DNA from: an uncultured Microscilla sp.
GTDB taxonomy: Bacteria > Bacteroidota > Bacteroidia > Cytophagales > Microscillaceae
DNA length: 47,409 nucleotides
Direction of reading: 5' to 3'
Assembly (NCBI RefSeq): GCF_947493425.1
Contig: NZ_CANLRP010000049.1
Span: 1 to 47,409, forward strand
The notes beneath the pieces are model-generated. The model had not been told where the DNA came from and ran no database searches. It saw nothing but the letters and a program-made list of their open reading frames with translations. Every line of letters starts with the position of its first letter. The first letter of the stretch is position 1. Positions 25,072 through 34,179 of this stretch are shown here, piece by piece. The position numbers were made by a program, and so were the translations under genes.

Positions 25072-26364
25072 ATGAGCATTCAAAATGTAAGCCTTAACCT
25101 CAACGTGAGGGGGTTGGGCAAGTCCGCAACTTTGGCGATTAACGAACGAGTAGCCGAGTTACAAAAAGCAGGACGAGAAATTTACTCATTTGGGTTAGGA
25201 CAATCCCCCTTTCCAGTGCCCCACTGTGTAGTCAATGCACTACAAAAACACGCCCACGAAAAAGACTACCTACCAGTACAAGGACTGCCCCAACTGCGTG
25301 AAGCAGTGGCAGAATTTCACCGCCGCGAAGACCATGTAAACATTCAACAGGAGAATGTGATGATTGGACCCGGGTCTAAAGAATTAATGTTTTTACTACA
25401 GCTGGCTTTTTATGGCGACATTCTCATTCCTGCTCCTTGTTGGGTTTCCTATATCCCTCAGGCAAAAATCATAGGACGGAAAGTAACCATGATAGAAACC
25501 GCCTATAAAAACCGCTGGACACTTTCGCCTCAAGCCCTGGAAGCCCAGTGTATGGAAGAAAATGACGTGGATAAACCCCGGTTGTTAATTTTGAATTACC
25601 CTTCTAACCCCTATGGCGATGGCAATACGGTAGAAGAATTGATGCAAATAGCCGAAGTAGCCCGCAAATACAACATCATCATATTATCTGACGAAATCTA
25701 TGGACAAACCAACCATCAAGGCAAGCATATATCTATCGCACGTTATTACCCAGAGGGTACCATTATCAGTTCAGGCTTGTCTAAATGGTGTGGAGCTGGA
25801 GGGTGGCGTTTGGGAACTTTCTCGTTTCCGGCAAGTTTACGTTGGTTGCTCGATGCCTTGGTAGTAGTAGCAAGCGAAACCTACACGTCTGTATCTGCCC
25901 CTATTCAATATGCCTCGGTAGTGGCGTTTAGGGGAGGCGACGAAATCAATGAGTATTTGCTGCATTCGCGTCGGATACTCAATGCCTTGGGCAAGTGGAT
26001 TGTACAACAATTGCAAGATGCCAAAGTGCGCATTCACCCGGTAGAGGGCGCTTTTTATATTTTTCCTGACTTTGAGCATTACCGCCAAGCCTTGCTTAAG
26101 ATAAACATTAAGAGTAGTACAGAGTTGTGCGAGCGTATTCTTGAAGATACAGGAGTAGCCGCTTTGCCAGGAAGCTCCTTTGGACGCTCTAAACATGAGT
26201 TAAATTTAAGAATGGCTTATGTCAATTTTGACGGAGAAAAAGCTTTGCTTGCCAGCAAAAAAGTGCCGCTGGATCAACCTTTGGATGCAGAGTTTCTGGC
26301 ACAACATTGTGCTTTGGTAGTAACAGGGATTAGCCGCTTGATTGATTGGCTCAAACAGCTGTAA
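25072..26364 (+). CDS. PLP-dependent aminotransferase, class I/II (aspartate aminotransferase-like)
   Basis: A 430-residue fold-type I aminotransferase. FGLGQSPFPVP is the usual N-terminal substrate loop. GPGSKELMFLL is the phosphate-binding segment, NYPSNPYG (Asn175, Asn179) and SDEIYG (Asp207, Tyr210) contact PLP, and Lys238 in SSGLSKWCGAGGWRLG is the Schiff-base lysine with Arg246 nearby. ELNLRMAYVNFDG carries the carboxylate-binding Arg. It is cytoplasmic and likely acts on aspartate- or branched-type amino acids; substrate specificity cannot be fixed. It is monocistronic, with the structured repeat ending 87 bases upstream. Confidence 0.92.
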   Translation: MSIQNVSLNLNVRGLGKSATLAINERVAELQKAGREIYSFGLGQSPFPVPHCVVNALQKHAHEKDYLPVQGLPQLREAVAEFHRREDHVNIQQENVMIGPGSKELMFLLQLAFYGDILIPAPCWVSYIPQAKIIGRKVTMIETAYKNRWTLSPQALEAQCMEENDVDKPRLLILNYPSNPYGDGNTVEELMQIAEVARKYNIIILSDEIYGQTNHQGKHISIARYYPEGTIISSGLSKWCGAGGWRLGTFSFPASLRWLLDALVVVASETYTSVSAPIQYASVVAFRGGDEINEYLLHSRRILNALGKWIVQQLQDAKVRIHPVEGAFYIFPDFEHYRQALLKINIKSSTELCERILEDTGVAALPGSSFGRSKHELNLRMAYVNFDGEKALLASKKVPLDQPLDAEFLAQHCALVVTGISRLIDWLKQL

Positions 26365-27137
26365 TAAACTTATAAAACACCAAGAATATTTGGTAAGTAC
26401 CAAGGCAGAATTAAATATATTTAGTGAGTAATAACTTCTCAATAGGTGCTATTTAACTGTCTATCAGGTATTTACAATACCGTATTTATTCTTTTTTACA
26501 AAAACTTATTAAATTCATTTTTTGTAAAAAACTGATAATTAGCTTTATAAAAAAAACACTGTTTTAAAAAAGGTTTATGTAATGATTTTTTCTTACTATA
26601 AGGCATTGATTATTAGTTACTTATAGCTATTAAGAAGTTACAATGAGTAGTTATAACAGCCATATTATGAGTGAGTTACCCTTACTTATAGCTAACTACT
26701 ACATTGGGTACTAAGTTACTCACATATTCTTTGGCGACTTTTGTCCCCTGACTTCCTCGTAAAAAAGTTAGATAGCTATGGCTATCCGCCATTTTTACGA
26801 CTCGTCAGAAAACAAAATTCATCCAAATTAATAGGCAACTTATTTAATCCCCAATGCACTACTTACCGCTACTTAGATAACTCAAGTTATGCATATTTGA
26901 TTTGTTGTTTTAATAGCGTGTGATTATGCAACGCTTTGCGCAACCATAGAGCAATAAAACCATAAAACAATTAAAATAAACAGTCTTAGACTTCAATGCG
27001 TAACATCAGTTAGATAAAAAAACCTGACAAAACTTGGCTTGTTGGTATACTTTATTGGGTACTCTGTGTATTTTGGCATTTTATATACGCCCTTTACCCT
27101 GATAAACCAAAAGAGAAGGTATACTTCCATAAAAGCC
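26365..27137. other. Intergenic region carrying structured element copy 3
   Basis: There is no gene. It is strongly AT-rich on the left. The right half contains the third structured element (26730-26827). Short ORFs here look accidental. Confidence 0.55.
26730..26827. repeat. Structured palindromic element, copy 3 (shared geometry, divergent sequence)
   Basis: From the outside in: TTTGG/CCAAA, TTTTGT/ACAAAA, CTGAC (26748-26752)/GTCAG (26804-26808), TCGTAAAAA (26757-26765)/TTTTTACGA (26792-26800). A 5x5 internal loop follows, then GATAGC/GCTATC with a 4-nt loop. The inner part has exactly the 9-bp, 5x5, 6-bp, 4-nt plan of copy 1, but the arm sequences differ and still pair. The outer part is shorter. 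Confidence 0.65.
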
Positions 27138-28433
27138 ATGAATAATAAAAACAGAAGAAATTTTATCAAACGTCTAACTGCCACACTGAGTACTTTTTCT
27201 TTAGCAAGCCTGTCTGGAAAAGCCGATGCTGCGGCCCTGCAAGACACCTGGCAACAGTTTAAGTCATTGCCCGAAGAGGTAGCCGTAACCAACGAAAAAC
27301 TCTGGCAACAAATAAAACAGGCTTTTAGTGTCTCATCTAACTTGCTTTATCTCAATAGTGCAGGACTGTGTCCGCAGCCCAAGGGGGTACAACAAACCGT
27401 AGAAAACTACAACAAAATGGTCAATGATGCCCCTACTTATTATGCCAACAGGATGTTGCGCCAGAATTTGGTGATTGTCAAACAAAAACTGGCTGATTTG
27501 GCGGGTTGTAATAGCAACGATATAGCGCTGCAGGCAAATACCATTATGGCTATGTATCACGTTATTTTTGGCTTAAACCTGCAACCAGGCGACGAGATTA
27601 TTTTGACCAAACAAGATTATTCATCGGTAAAAGTAGCCTATGAGCAGCTGGCAAAACGAGATAAAATAAAGCTGGTTTGGCTCGATCTTGACTTGGGTGA
27701 AAGCAGTGAAGCAGCAATTGTTACGCAGTTTGCCAAGGCCATTACCCCACGTACCAGGTTGATAAATATTACCCACATGATCAATTGGACCGGGTTGATA
27801 TTGCCTGTAAAAAAGATTTGTGACATTGCCCGTGAAAAAAACGTGTTGACTTTGGTAGATGGTGCCCAAACATTTGCCCATCTCGATTTTAATATCCCTG
27901 ATCTGGGCTGCGATTTTTTTGCGACCAGTTTGCACAAGTGGTTATGTGCACCGTTTGGCACTGGAATGCTTTATGGGCGCAAAAACAGTGTATCTAAAGT
28001 ATACCCTCTGTATGGTGCCCCTGACCCTACCAGCGATAACATAGGTAAATTTGAGCACGTAGGCACCATCATGACAGCGGCTCAACTTGGCATAAGCAGT
28101 GCCATCGATTTTCACCATCACATAGGCGGTGCCCTCAAAGAGAAACGTTTAAGGTATTTGAAAAACTACTGGATCAAAGGCATCAAAGATTTGCCTGGTG
28201 TACAAATCAATACTCCCGAAGCCGCAGAAAGATCTTGTGGAGTGGCGCATTTTAGTTATAATAAAATGGATTCTTATGATTTGTTACTTTTGCTAAGCAG
28301 CAAATACCGCATCCATGCGCTTAAGGTAAACTTGCCTCAGGTAAAAGGCATCAGGGTCAGCCCCAATGTTTTTACCACCACCCGCGACCTTGACCGTTTG
28401 ATAAAGGCAATGCAAGAGGTGGCTAAGAAATAA
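27138..28433 (+). CDS. Class V aminotransferase-fold PLP enzyme with Tat-like signal
   Basis: A 431-residue protein; the ATG at 27138 is chosen because MNNKNRRNFIKRLTATLS starts a twin-arginine-type signal (NRRNFIK), and the upstream extension looks accidental. The catalytic domain is a class V aminotransferase / cysteine desulfurase-like fold. LYLNSAGLCPQP is the N-terminal segment, DGAQTFAHLDF holds the PLP-ring Asp (about 241), and ATSLHKWLCAPFGTGMLYG carries the Schiff-base Lys (about 267). It resembles isopenicillin-N epimerase-like enzymes. A folded, cofactor-loaded enzyme exported by Tat is plausible. The substrate is unknown. A terminator follows at 28463-28486. Confidence 0.85.
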   Translation: MNNKNRRNFIKRLTATLSTFSLASLSGKADAAALQDTWQQFKSLPEEVAVTNEKLWQQIKQAFSVSSNLLYLNSAGLCPQPKGVQQTVENYNKMVNDAPTYYANRMLRQNLVIVKQKLADLAGCNSNDIALQANTIMAMYHVIFGLNLQPGDEIILTKQDYSSVKVAYEQLAKRDKIKLVWLDLDLGESSEAAIVTQFAKAITPRTRLINITHMINWTGLILPVKKICDIAREKNVLTLVDGAQTFAHLDFNIPDLGCDFFATSLHKWLCAPFGTGMLYGRKNSVSKVYPLYGAPDPTSDNIGKFEHVGTIMTAAQLGISSAIDFHHHIGGALKEKRLRYLKNYWIKGIKDLPGVQINTPEAAERSCGVAHFSYNKMDSYDLLLLLSSKYRIHALKVNLPQVKGIRVSPNVFTTTRDLDRLIKAMQEVAKK

Positions 28434-28462
28434 TATTTTTAAAGCAAATGACCATAGAAGGA

Positions 28463-28486
28463 GCCAGCTTGATCGCTGGTTTTTTT
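28463..28486 (+). terminator. Terminator of the class V aminotransferase gene
   Basis: CCAGC (28464-28468) and GCTGG (28475-28479) form a 5-bp stem with a 6-nt loop, extendable by a G-U pair, followed by TTTTTTT. Position just past the stop supports the call. Confidence 0.75.
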
Positions 28487-28618
28487 ATGTGTAAGAGTAA
28501 AAGTCTGATTATCAGTTTCTTATGTTTTAAGTTTGACATAGAGCGAAAAAAAATAATTTTTTTAGGGTACAAAAAGTAGCACTTTTACTCTTTTATGTAG
28601 AACACAGGCAAAAAAGAT

Positions 28619-28831
28619 ATGAACATACAACCTACCACTATCAATCATTTATTAAGAGCTATTGCGGGAGTTTTGTTAATGTTTACGATGCTACTGGCAG
28701 CAGAATGGATCAAAGACAAAAAAACTACCCCACACCTGTCAAACCAGCATTTATCAATAAAAAAAGCTACCTATGAGGTAGCCAAAGTCAAGACATTGAA
28801 GCACACAAATGGTGCTCAAAAAATAGATTAA
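28619..28831 (+). CDS. Small single-pass membrane protein, hypothetical
   Basis: A 70-residue ORF with one hydrophobic segment (about 12-28, AIAGVLLMFTMLLAAEW) and a basic, soluble C-terminal tail. It starts with ATG and is bounded by a strong terminator, which supports its being real. It has no recognisable family. It could be a type II membrane peptide; no partner is evident. Confidence 0.45.
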   Translation: MNIQPTTINHLLRAIAGVLLMFTMLLAAEWIKDKKTTPHLSNQHLSIKKATYEVAKVKTLKHTNGAQKID

Positions 28832-28866
28832 AATTTTATACGTTAGTAACAGCTTAGTTAAGGTGC

Positions 28867-28904
28867 AAACACCTGTCATAATGTTTATGACAGGTGTTTT
28901 TTTT
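28867..28904. terminator. Strong bidirectional terminator between small ORF and haem lyase gene
   Basis: A perfect 15-bp stem, AAACACCTGTCATAA (28867-28881) and TTATGACAGGTGTTT (28885-28899), with a 3-nt loop, continues into a T-run. It lies between convergent genes and can serve both. Confidence 0.9.
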
Positions 28905-28944
28905 AGTGCACAAATTCATTGTTGAACTCATAATCTTGTATCGA

Positions 28945-31900
28945 TTACTCCATTCCCTTGTCTCGCATCTTCTTAAACTCTACATAACGACGACGAGTAG
29001 CAATACCAAAACCAAACACCAGCACAAAAGTACCCAGCCACAACACATTAATCAATGGCTTGGCCATGGTCTTCATTACTACATGGTCTTTGCGGTCAGT
29101 AGTATTGATACCAAATGTAAACTCTCCGGTTTCGGCATCTATTTTATCAATAAACATCCTTATCCCCAACTCAGAAGATACATCCTGCATTTTACCTACC
29201 TTGCCGCCTACCATTATATAAGAAGGAGACATTTTATAAGGTTTAAAACCTTTGCCCAACACCGTAATATTGGCTTTGATACCCTTGGCTCCGGTTAATT
29301 GTTTGATTTCTTTAGGAGAGAGGTTAGCCACTTTGTCAAACACAATTTTATAATTGTTGAAACTTATCGTGTCTTTTACTTTGGCATTGAGCATTACTGG
29401 CAAAGTGCTTTGGGCATTGCTAGAGTCACTGTTTCTTATGCCAAAAGTAAACTCACTTGTCTTGGGGTTAATCTTCTGGATGGCTACTTCAAGCCCCAAC
29501 GCTTCTACTACATCGCTTGGGTTATTGATTTGTTTGCCCGCAATTACATATAATGGGGCAACCGAGTACGTTTTTTTGTCTTTGTCCAATACACTTAGTA
29601 TGGTTCTTATACCTACATCTGGCACCGAGTTATCCTTGTTTACTTTTCTGAATGGCGCCAATTCTTTGGTATTCATTTCAGTGGTTCCGTCAAACACTGC
29701 AATGTAATCGTTGATGTATAAGGTATCTTTCACCTTTGCCTTCATTTTTTGCAAAGGCTTCCAGTCACGCCCCTTAAAAGGATCAGGGTAAATGTTAGAC
29801 AAATAAGTATATAAATCGCGGTTTAGTTCGCGGTGAATATCAGGCGAAGCGGCCGCATTTTCGGCAGAGCTAAACTGTACCTTAGGATACATGGTAAACA
29901 TTTTCCCCTTTTCATCGCGGTAGTCTAAACGATAATATACGTTTTGTGGGTGAATGCTCACCGTGTCGCCCTCTTCAAAGAAAAGCTTGCCTTTGTAGCT
30001 CAGGTTTTCTCTGGCCAATGCCTTGTCTACATCTATAGGAAACAAGTTAGTTTGTTTGACATATTCAGGAAACCCCTTTACATCGGCATAATTGCCCTTA
30101 TAGGTTACCTGATAACCTTTGATAGGAGTAGGTTGATTTAGGTAAAGGGTTACGTGGTTCTTATTAAAGTCTTGCGATGCCTTGTCATTCTTTTTGGTTC
30201 TTAGTTTTCCTGTGAGGTTTTTGGTCAGGGTGTTCGAGTATCCCGCCGAAAACAGCATTCCGATCAACATCATGGCAATGCCTATATGAGCAATGGCTCC
30301 TCCCGAAAGTTTATAACTGCGTGCTTTGAGCAAACGCCCCAATACCGTGATGTTGGATACAATAGAAAATATACCCGCAGTAAAAAGTAGGAGGTAAGTA
30401 TAAAAACGCAGACTTTGACCAGAAACCAATTTAGCAAAAATAGACTCTTTGGCCCTTACTGTTGCCGAAGGTTCCATCACAAGCCCTACTCCGGTGCTTC
30501 GGGCAATAATGATAAACAACGAGGCAAACAAAAAAGTAATGGTGAGGCTCACAAGCAAGTCGTTTTTGATCTTGGCTCTGTCAGGTTTTTGCCACCATAA
30601 AAATTGCCCAATTCCTGAAAATATGGCAACTAAAACTCCCCCCCAAATTTGAAACTTGTTGTAGTGGTCGGGCTCAGGAGGTGCCAGATTGGAAGTAAAA
30701 CCAAAAGCTTCGGCTATTTTGTTAAACACAGGCAATGACGTAGAAATGATTACCTGAAAACCTGCCAGACATAAGGTAAGTGCTCCAATAAAAATCCAAA
30801 ATTCTTTAGAATAAGTTTTTAGCTCTTCTTGAGTAGTGGGGATATGTCGCCAATGACGGGCTGCCAATATAATAGATAAGATGGCAAAGGTGAGCAAATA
30901 GATAAGTAATTGACCCGAAAGCCCCAAGTCTGTAAAAGAGTGTACCGAGGCATTGCCCAATATACCACTACGAGTAAGAAAGGTAGAGTAAAGAATTAAG
31001 ACGAAAGTGGCAATGTTGAGAATGATAGAAGCCTTCAGCGCAATATTACTTCTTTTAAAAGCAATCATTGTGTGTAATGAGGCAATAAGGATAAGCCAGG
31101 GTACATATACGGCGTTTTCTACCGGGTCCCAGTTCCAGTACCCCCCAAAGTTCAGGGTTTCGTATGCCCAATAACCCCCCATAAGAATACCCACACCAAG
31201 AATAGCACCACCTACCGACGCCCAAGGCAAAGCAGGACGAACCCAGTCTTGGTATTTGCCTTGCCACAAACCAGCAATTACATAAGCAAAAGGCACCAAT
31301 GTAAGCGCAAAACCTAAAAACAGGGTGGGAGGGTGGATCACCATCCAATAATTTTGTAATAGCGGATTCAAACCAGTACCATCTTTGGGAACCATACTAC
31401 TATCGGGCACAATGCCAGCATCCCAAAGGGTGATAAAAGGGTTGCTACCCAATTTGGAACCAAATATGACTACCCCCAAAATCATTGACATCAGAAAAGC
31501 CTGCACCAATGCAAATACACTCATCATGGGAGCTTCCCAAAACTTATTTACTCTGATAAGTATCACACCTAATATCACATGCCAAAATATCCAGAGTAAA
31601 AAGCTACCTTCTTGCCCCTCCCAAAATGCCGATACCATATAGTAAACAGGCAAACTATTGGCAGAGTGATTCCAGACGTAATAAAATTGATATTGGTGAT
31701 TATAAATGATATAAAAAAGGCAAAATACGGTACCCATAACCGCTATGCCATGTATATAAAAAAATATACGGGCGAATCTTTTCCAACTGTCTATTTTGAG
31801 TTGAGTTTGATTATTAGGTTCGTTTTTTTGCAGTTGTGCCGCAAAAAAATAACTCAACGATGCTACTATTGCCGAAACAAAAGCAACGATCACAAACAGG

Positions 31901-31950
31901 TGTCCTAAATTACCCACGCCTAAACTTCCTACTAATGTTGGTATATTCAT
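28945..31950 (-). CDS. ccmF: CcmF/CcsA-type cytochrome c haem lyase with duplicated C-terminal domain
   Basis: A 1001-residue polytopic inner-membrane protein. The N-terminal two-thirds matches CcmF: NHSANSLPVYYMVSAFWEGQ (His95), HPPTLFLGF (206-214), and the haem-handling WWD motif GGYWAYETLNFGGYWNWDPVENA (258-280), followed by His293. At least 12 hydrophobic segments are visible up to ~590. The periplasmic C-terminal region (about 600-960) is large. It contains a tandem duplication: residues ~735-843 and ~852-955 each carry KVKDT, a Y-I-V-FD strand, a SPxYI/V motif and ExxEFTFGI. A final membrane span follows. Role: attachment of haem to apocytochromes c on the periplasmic side. It is transcribed away from ispH. 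Confidence 0.93.
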   Translation of the reverse strand: MNIPTLVGSLGVGNLGHLFVIVAFVSAIVASLSYFFAAQLQKNEPNNQTQLKIDSWKRFARIFFYIHGIAVMGTVFCLFYIIYNHQYQFYYVWNHSANSLPVYYMVSAFWEGQEGSFLLWIFWHVILGVILIRVNKFWEAPMMSVFALVQAFLMSMILGVVIFGSKLGSNPFITLWDAGIVPDSSMVPKDGTGLNPLLQNYWMVIHPPTLFLGFALTLVPFAYVIAGLWQGKYQDWVRPALPWASVGGAILGVGILMGGYWAYETLNFGGYWNWDPVENAVYVPWLILIASLHTMIAFKRSNIALKASIILNIATFVLILYSTFLTRSGILGNASVHSFTDLGLSGQLLIYLLTFAILSIILAARHWRHIPTTQEELKTYSKEFWIFIGALTLCLAGFQVIISTSLPVFNKIAEAFGFTSNLAPPEPDHYNKFQIWGGVLVAIFSGIGQFLWWQKPDRAKIKNDLLVSLTITFLFASLFIIIARSTGVGLVMEPSATVRAKESIFAKLVSGQSLRFYTYLLLFTAGIFSIVSNITVLGRLLKARSYKLSGGAIAHIGIAMMLIGMLFSAGYSNTLTKNLTGKLRTKKNDKASQDFNKNHVTLYLNQPTPIKGYQVTYKGNYADVKGFPEYVKQTNLFPIDVDKALARENLSYKGKLFFEEGDTVSIHPQNVYYRLDYRDEKGKMFTMYPKVQFSSAENAAASPDIHRELNRDLYTYLSNIYPDPFKGRDWKPLQKMKAKVKDTLYINDYIAVFDGTTEMNTKELAPFRKVNKDNSVPDVGIRTILSVLDKDKKTYSVAPLYVIAGKQINNPSDVVEALGLEVAIQKINPKTSEFTFGIRNSDSSNAQSTLPVMLNAKVKDTISFNNYKIVFDKVANLSPKEIKQLTGAKGIKANITVLGKGFKPYKMSPSYIMVGGKVGKMQDVSSELGIRMFIDKIDAETGEFTFGINTTDRKDHVVMKTMAKPLINVLWLGTFVLVFGFGIATRRRYVEFKKMRDKGME

Positions 31951-32570
31951 TATGCCACTTTAATTGCTTGTTTAACAGAGGTTTAGCTATGCCTTGAAGT
32001 AAGCATTATCAGCCTAAAACCAAAATAAAGGCAAAACTACAACCTAAAAATTTGAGAATCTAACTTTTTTAATTAAAAGTCTTTATGCTAAAGTTGTATT
32101 TAGTGCGGCTAACACATTGTACCTATAAATTGTTACAAAATTTGTTACAATAAACAGGTCAGAAGGAGTATAGTGACTGATTCTCTATTTGTTCAAACAA
32201 ACTTTTCTATCTTCGTTGCCAAATAATCAAACCTATTGGTCATTTATTGGTTATTTTCAAGAAAGTACAAGGCCTGACGTTTTGTTGCTTACCTTTTACT
32301 AAATAACATAAGTTGCGTTTTATAACAAACTAATGTGCTGTTTATTAGATGTTTAGGTGTTTTTCAGCTCTTTAAAAACAGCTATTTGTAGCTTGTTGAG
32401 CGTCATACATTGGCATCTAAAGACTTGCGAAATCCCGCTTGTGGGGTTACCTATTGTACGGGGTAACTCGCAACTTAAATTACGCACGTAAGTACTGTGC
32501 ACTCAAGCTTATGCCTTGCTTGCCACTTACGACTAAAAGCTTGTTGCTTATTTTTAAAAAAGACACTTTG
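31951..32570. other. Divergent intergenic region, ccmF and ispH
   Basis: There is no convincing gene. It contains two direct repeats TTGTTACAA (32130-32138 and 32142-32150), and a TAGTTTTG box on the minus strand (32032-32039) about 80 bases before the ccmF start. It is rich in A/T. Regulatory content is likely but unproven. Confidence 0.5.
32130..32150. promoter_or_regulatory. Direct repeat TTGTTACAA, candidate operator
   Basis: Two identical 9-mers spaced 12 bases start to start, in the divergent ccmF/ispH spacer. A one-turn spacing is typical of regulator half-sites. Nothing else supports a function. Confidence 0.3.
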
Positions 32571-33794
32571 ATGAAACAATTTGATATACCCGAATTTTAT
32601 CGTAGCCCTATCATTGGCCAGGTAAAGAAAATACGCAAAGAAACTGACCCACGTAAACAAGATTTTTCCCCTTTTGGGCTTGACTTTGGGAGCGTGCAAA
32701 TTTTTGTCCCCCGCCATTTTGGTTTTTGTTATGGCGTGGAGAACGCCGTAGAAATTGCTTATCGAACCGTGGAAGAAAACCCTGATAAACGGGTATTTTT
32801 ATTGAGCGAAATGATTCATAACCCATTGGTAAACGATGACCTACAGTCGAGAGGCATTCGCTTTATTATGAATACCTCAGGCGAACAGCTCATTCCCTGG
32901 GAAGAAATCACTGCCAAAGACATTGTTTTGATTCCGGCATTTGGCACTACCATAGAAATAGAGGAACGCCTGAAAAAAATGGGCATCGAAACCGAAAAAT
33001 ATGACACTACCTGTCCTTTTGTAGAGAAGGTATGGAAAACTTCGGCAAAACTGGGGCAAAAAGATTATACGGTGATTATTCATGGAAAAGCCAATCATGA
33101 AGAAACCCGTGCTACTTTTTCGCACAGCAAAAGCGAAGCCCCGGCAATCATTATTCAAAATATGGAGGAAGCCCAAAAGCTTGCTGGAGTAATCAAGGGA
33201 GAAGTTAGCCACGAAGAGTTTTATACCTTGTTTGCGGCTCGTTTTTCTGAAAACTTTGACCCCTCCCGTGATTTGCAGAAGGTAGGCGTAGTTAACCAAA
33301 CCACTATGTTGGCGTCTGAAACCCAGGATATTGCCGATTATTTTCGCCAAACAATGGTAGACAAATACGGCAAAGACCAGGTCAGGCAACATTTTGCTGA
33401 TACCAGAGATACATTGTGTTATGCTACCAACGACAATCAACGGGCTACTTATGGTTTGTTGGAGCAAGACGCTGACCTGGCAATTGTTATAGGAGGATAC
33501 AACAGCTCTAATACCACCCATTTGGCTGAGTTATGCGAAGAAAAACTGCCGACTTATTTTATCAATTCTGAGCGTAAAATTGAGTCAAAACATGCCATCC
33601 AACATTTTAACTTTCACACCAAACAAGAGCAAACCACTTCGCCTTTTATTCCTGACAAGGAAAAAGTAAAGCTGTTGGTCACTGCGGGAGCGTCTTGCCC
33701 CGACTCGCTGGTAGACAAGGTGATTCAGCATTTGGTATCTTTGTTTGAGCATACCAAACCTATAGAAGAAGTAATGAAAGAAGCATTGGCTTAG
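32571..33794 (+). CDS. ispH: 4-hydroxy-3-methylbut-2-enyl diphosphate reductase
   Basis: A 407-residue IspH/LytB, the last enzyme of the MEP isoprenoid pathway, reducing HMBPP to IPP and DMAPP. The three [4Fe-4S] cysteines are Cys53 (GFCYGVENAV), Cys148 (DTTCPFV) and Cys283 (DTLCYATNDNQRA). The catalytic Glu lies in the HEET segment (177-178). SSNTTHLAEL and GASCPDSLV are the C-terminal substrate elements. It is longer than the E. coli enzyme owing to an N-terminal extension and an insertion (about 190-235), usual for the Bacteroidota form. The ATG at 32571 is preferred; the upstream ORF extension is not conserved-looking. It is monocistronic. Confidence 0.95.
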   Translation: MKQFDIPEFYRSPIIGQVKKIRKETDPRKQDFSPFGLDFGSVQIFVPRHFGFCYGVENAVEIAYRTVEENPDKRVFLLSEMIHNPLVNDDLQSRGIRFIMNTSGEQLIPWEEITAKDIVLIPAFGTTIEIEERLKKMGIETEKYDTTCPFVEKVWKTSAKLGQKDYTVIIHGKANHEETRATFSHSKSEAPAIIIQNMEEAQKLAGVIKGEVSHEEFYTLFAARFSENFDPSRDLQKVGVVNQTTMLASETQDIADYFRQTMVDKYGKDQVRQHFADTRDTLCYATNDNQRATYGLLEQDADLAIVIGGYNSSNTTHLAELCEEKLPTYFINSERKIESKHAIQHFNFHTKQEQTTSPFIPDKEKVKLLVTAGASCPDSLVDKVIQHLVSLFEHTKPIEEVMKEALA

Positions 33795-34179
33795 TGACGC
33801 GTGCAAAATAATTGTTCGGTTTTTACAGAAATTGTTATTGTCAGGCAACTTACAAAACCAATGAATAGCAGGACTATGTAGCTATTTTTTAGGAAGCACG
33901 GCGGTAAAAATTAAAGTCAACACAGACAATTATTACACAGTTGTGGCTTCACTTAATAACGCTTGTTAAGAATTGTACACAGTTTGTCAAGGGCTGTGTA
34001 TCTTTTTGTTTGCGTGAATGATCACTTGAAATAAAAAAGGGGAAGGTTGTTTTTTTATACAGCTTTTTCCTATTTTGGATCGAACAATGAAAGTTTGACT
34101 AAAATTTGGTATTATTTTTTCACTGGCACACTCAGTCACCAATATTACAATCAATTATAAATAACCGAATACAATCTCA
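33795..34179. other. Intergenic region upstream of the sensor phosphatase
   Basis: There is no gene. A possible Bacteroidota promoter (TTG at 34047-34049, 21-base spacer, TATTTTGG at 34071-34078) lies about 100 bases before the next start. The rest is AT-rich. Confidence 0.45.
34047..34078 (+). promoter_or_regulatory. Possible promoter of the sensor phosphatase gene
   Basis: TTG-N21-TATTTTGG is a near match to TTG-N17-23-TAnnTTTG, with one base fewer in the -7 box. The same TATTTTGG occurs before the SiaC-like gene (39178-39185) and the TPR-PP2C gene (39983-39990), but AT-rich DNA makes that weak evidence. Confidence 0.3.

Noticed and set aside
27039..27137. Upstream extension of the class V aminotransferase ORF
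   Set aside because: The extra 33 residues are unconserved-looking and hide the Tat-type signal. The ATG at 27138 explains the N-terminus better.
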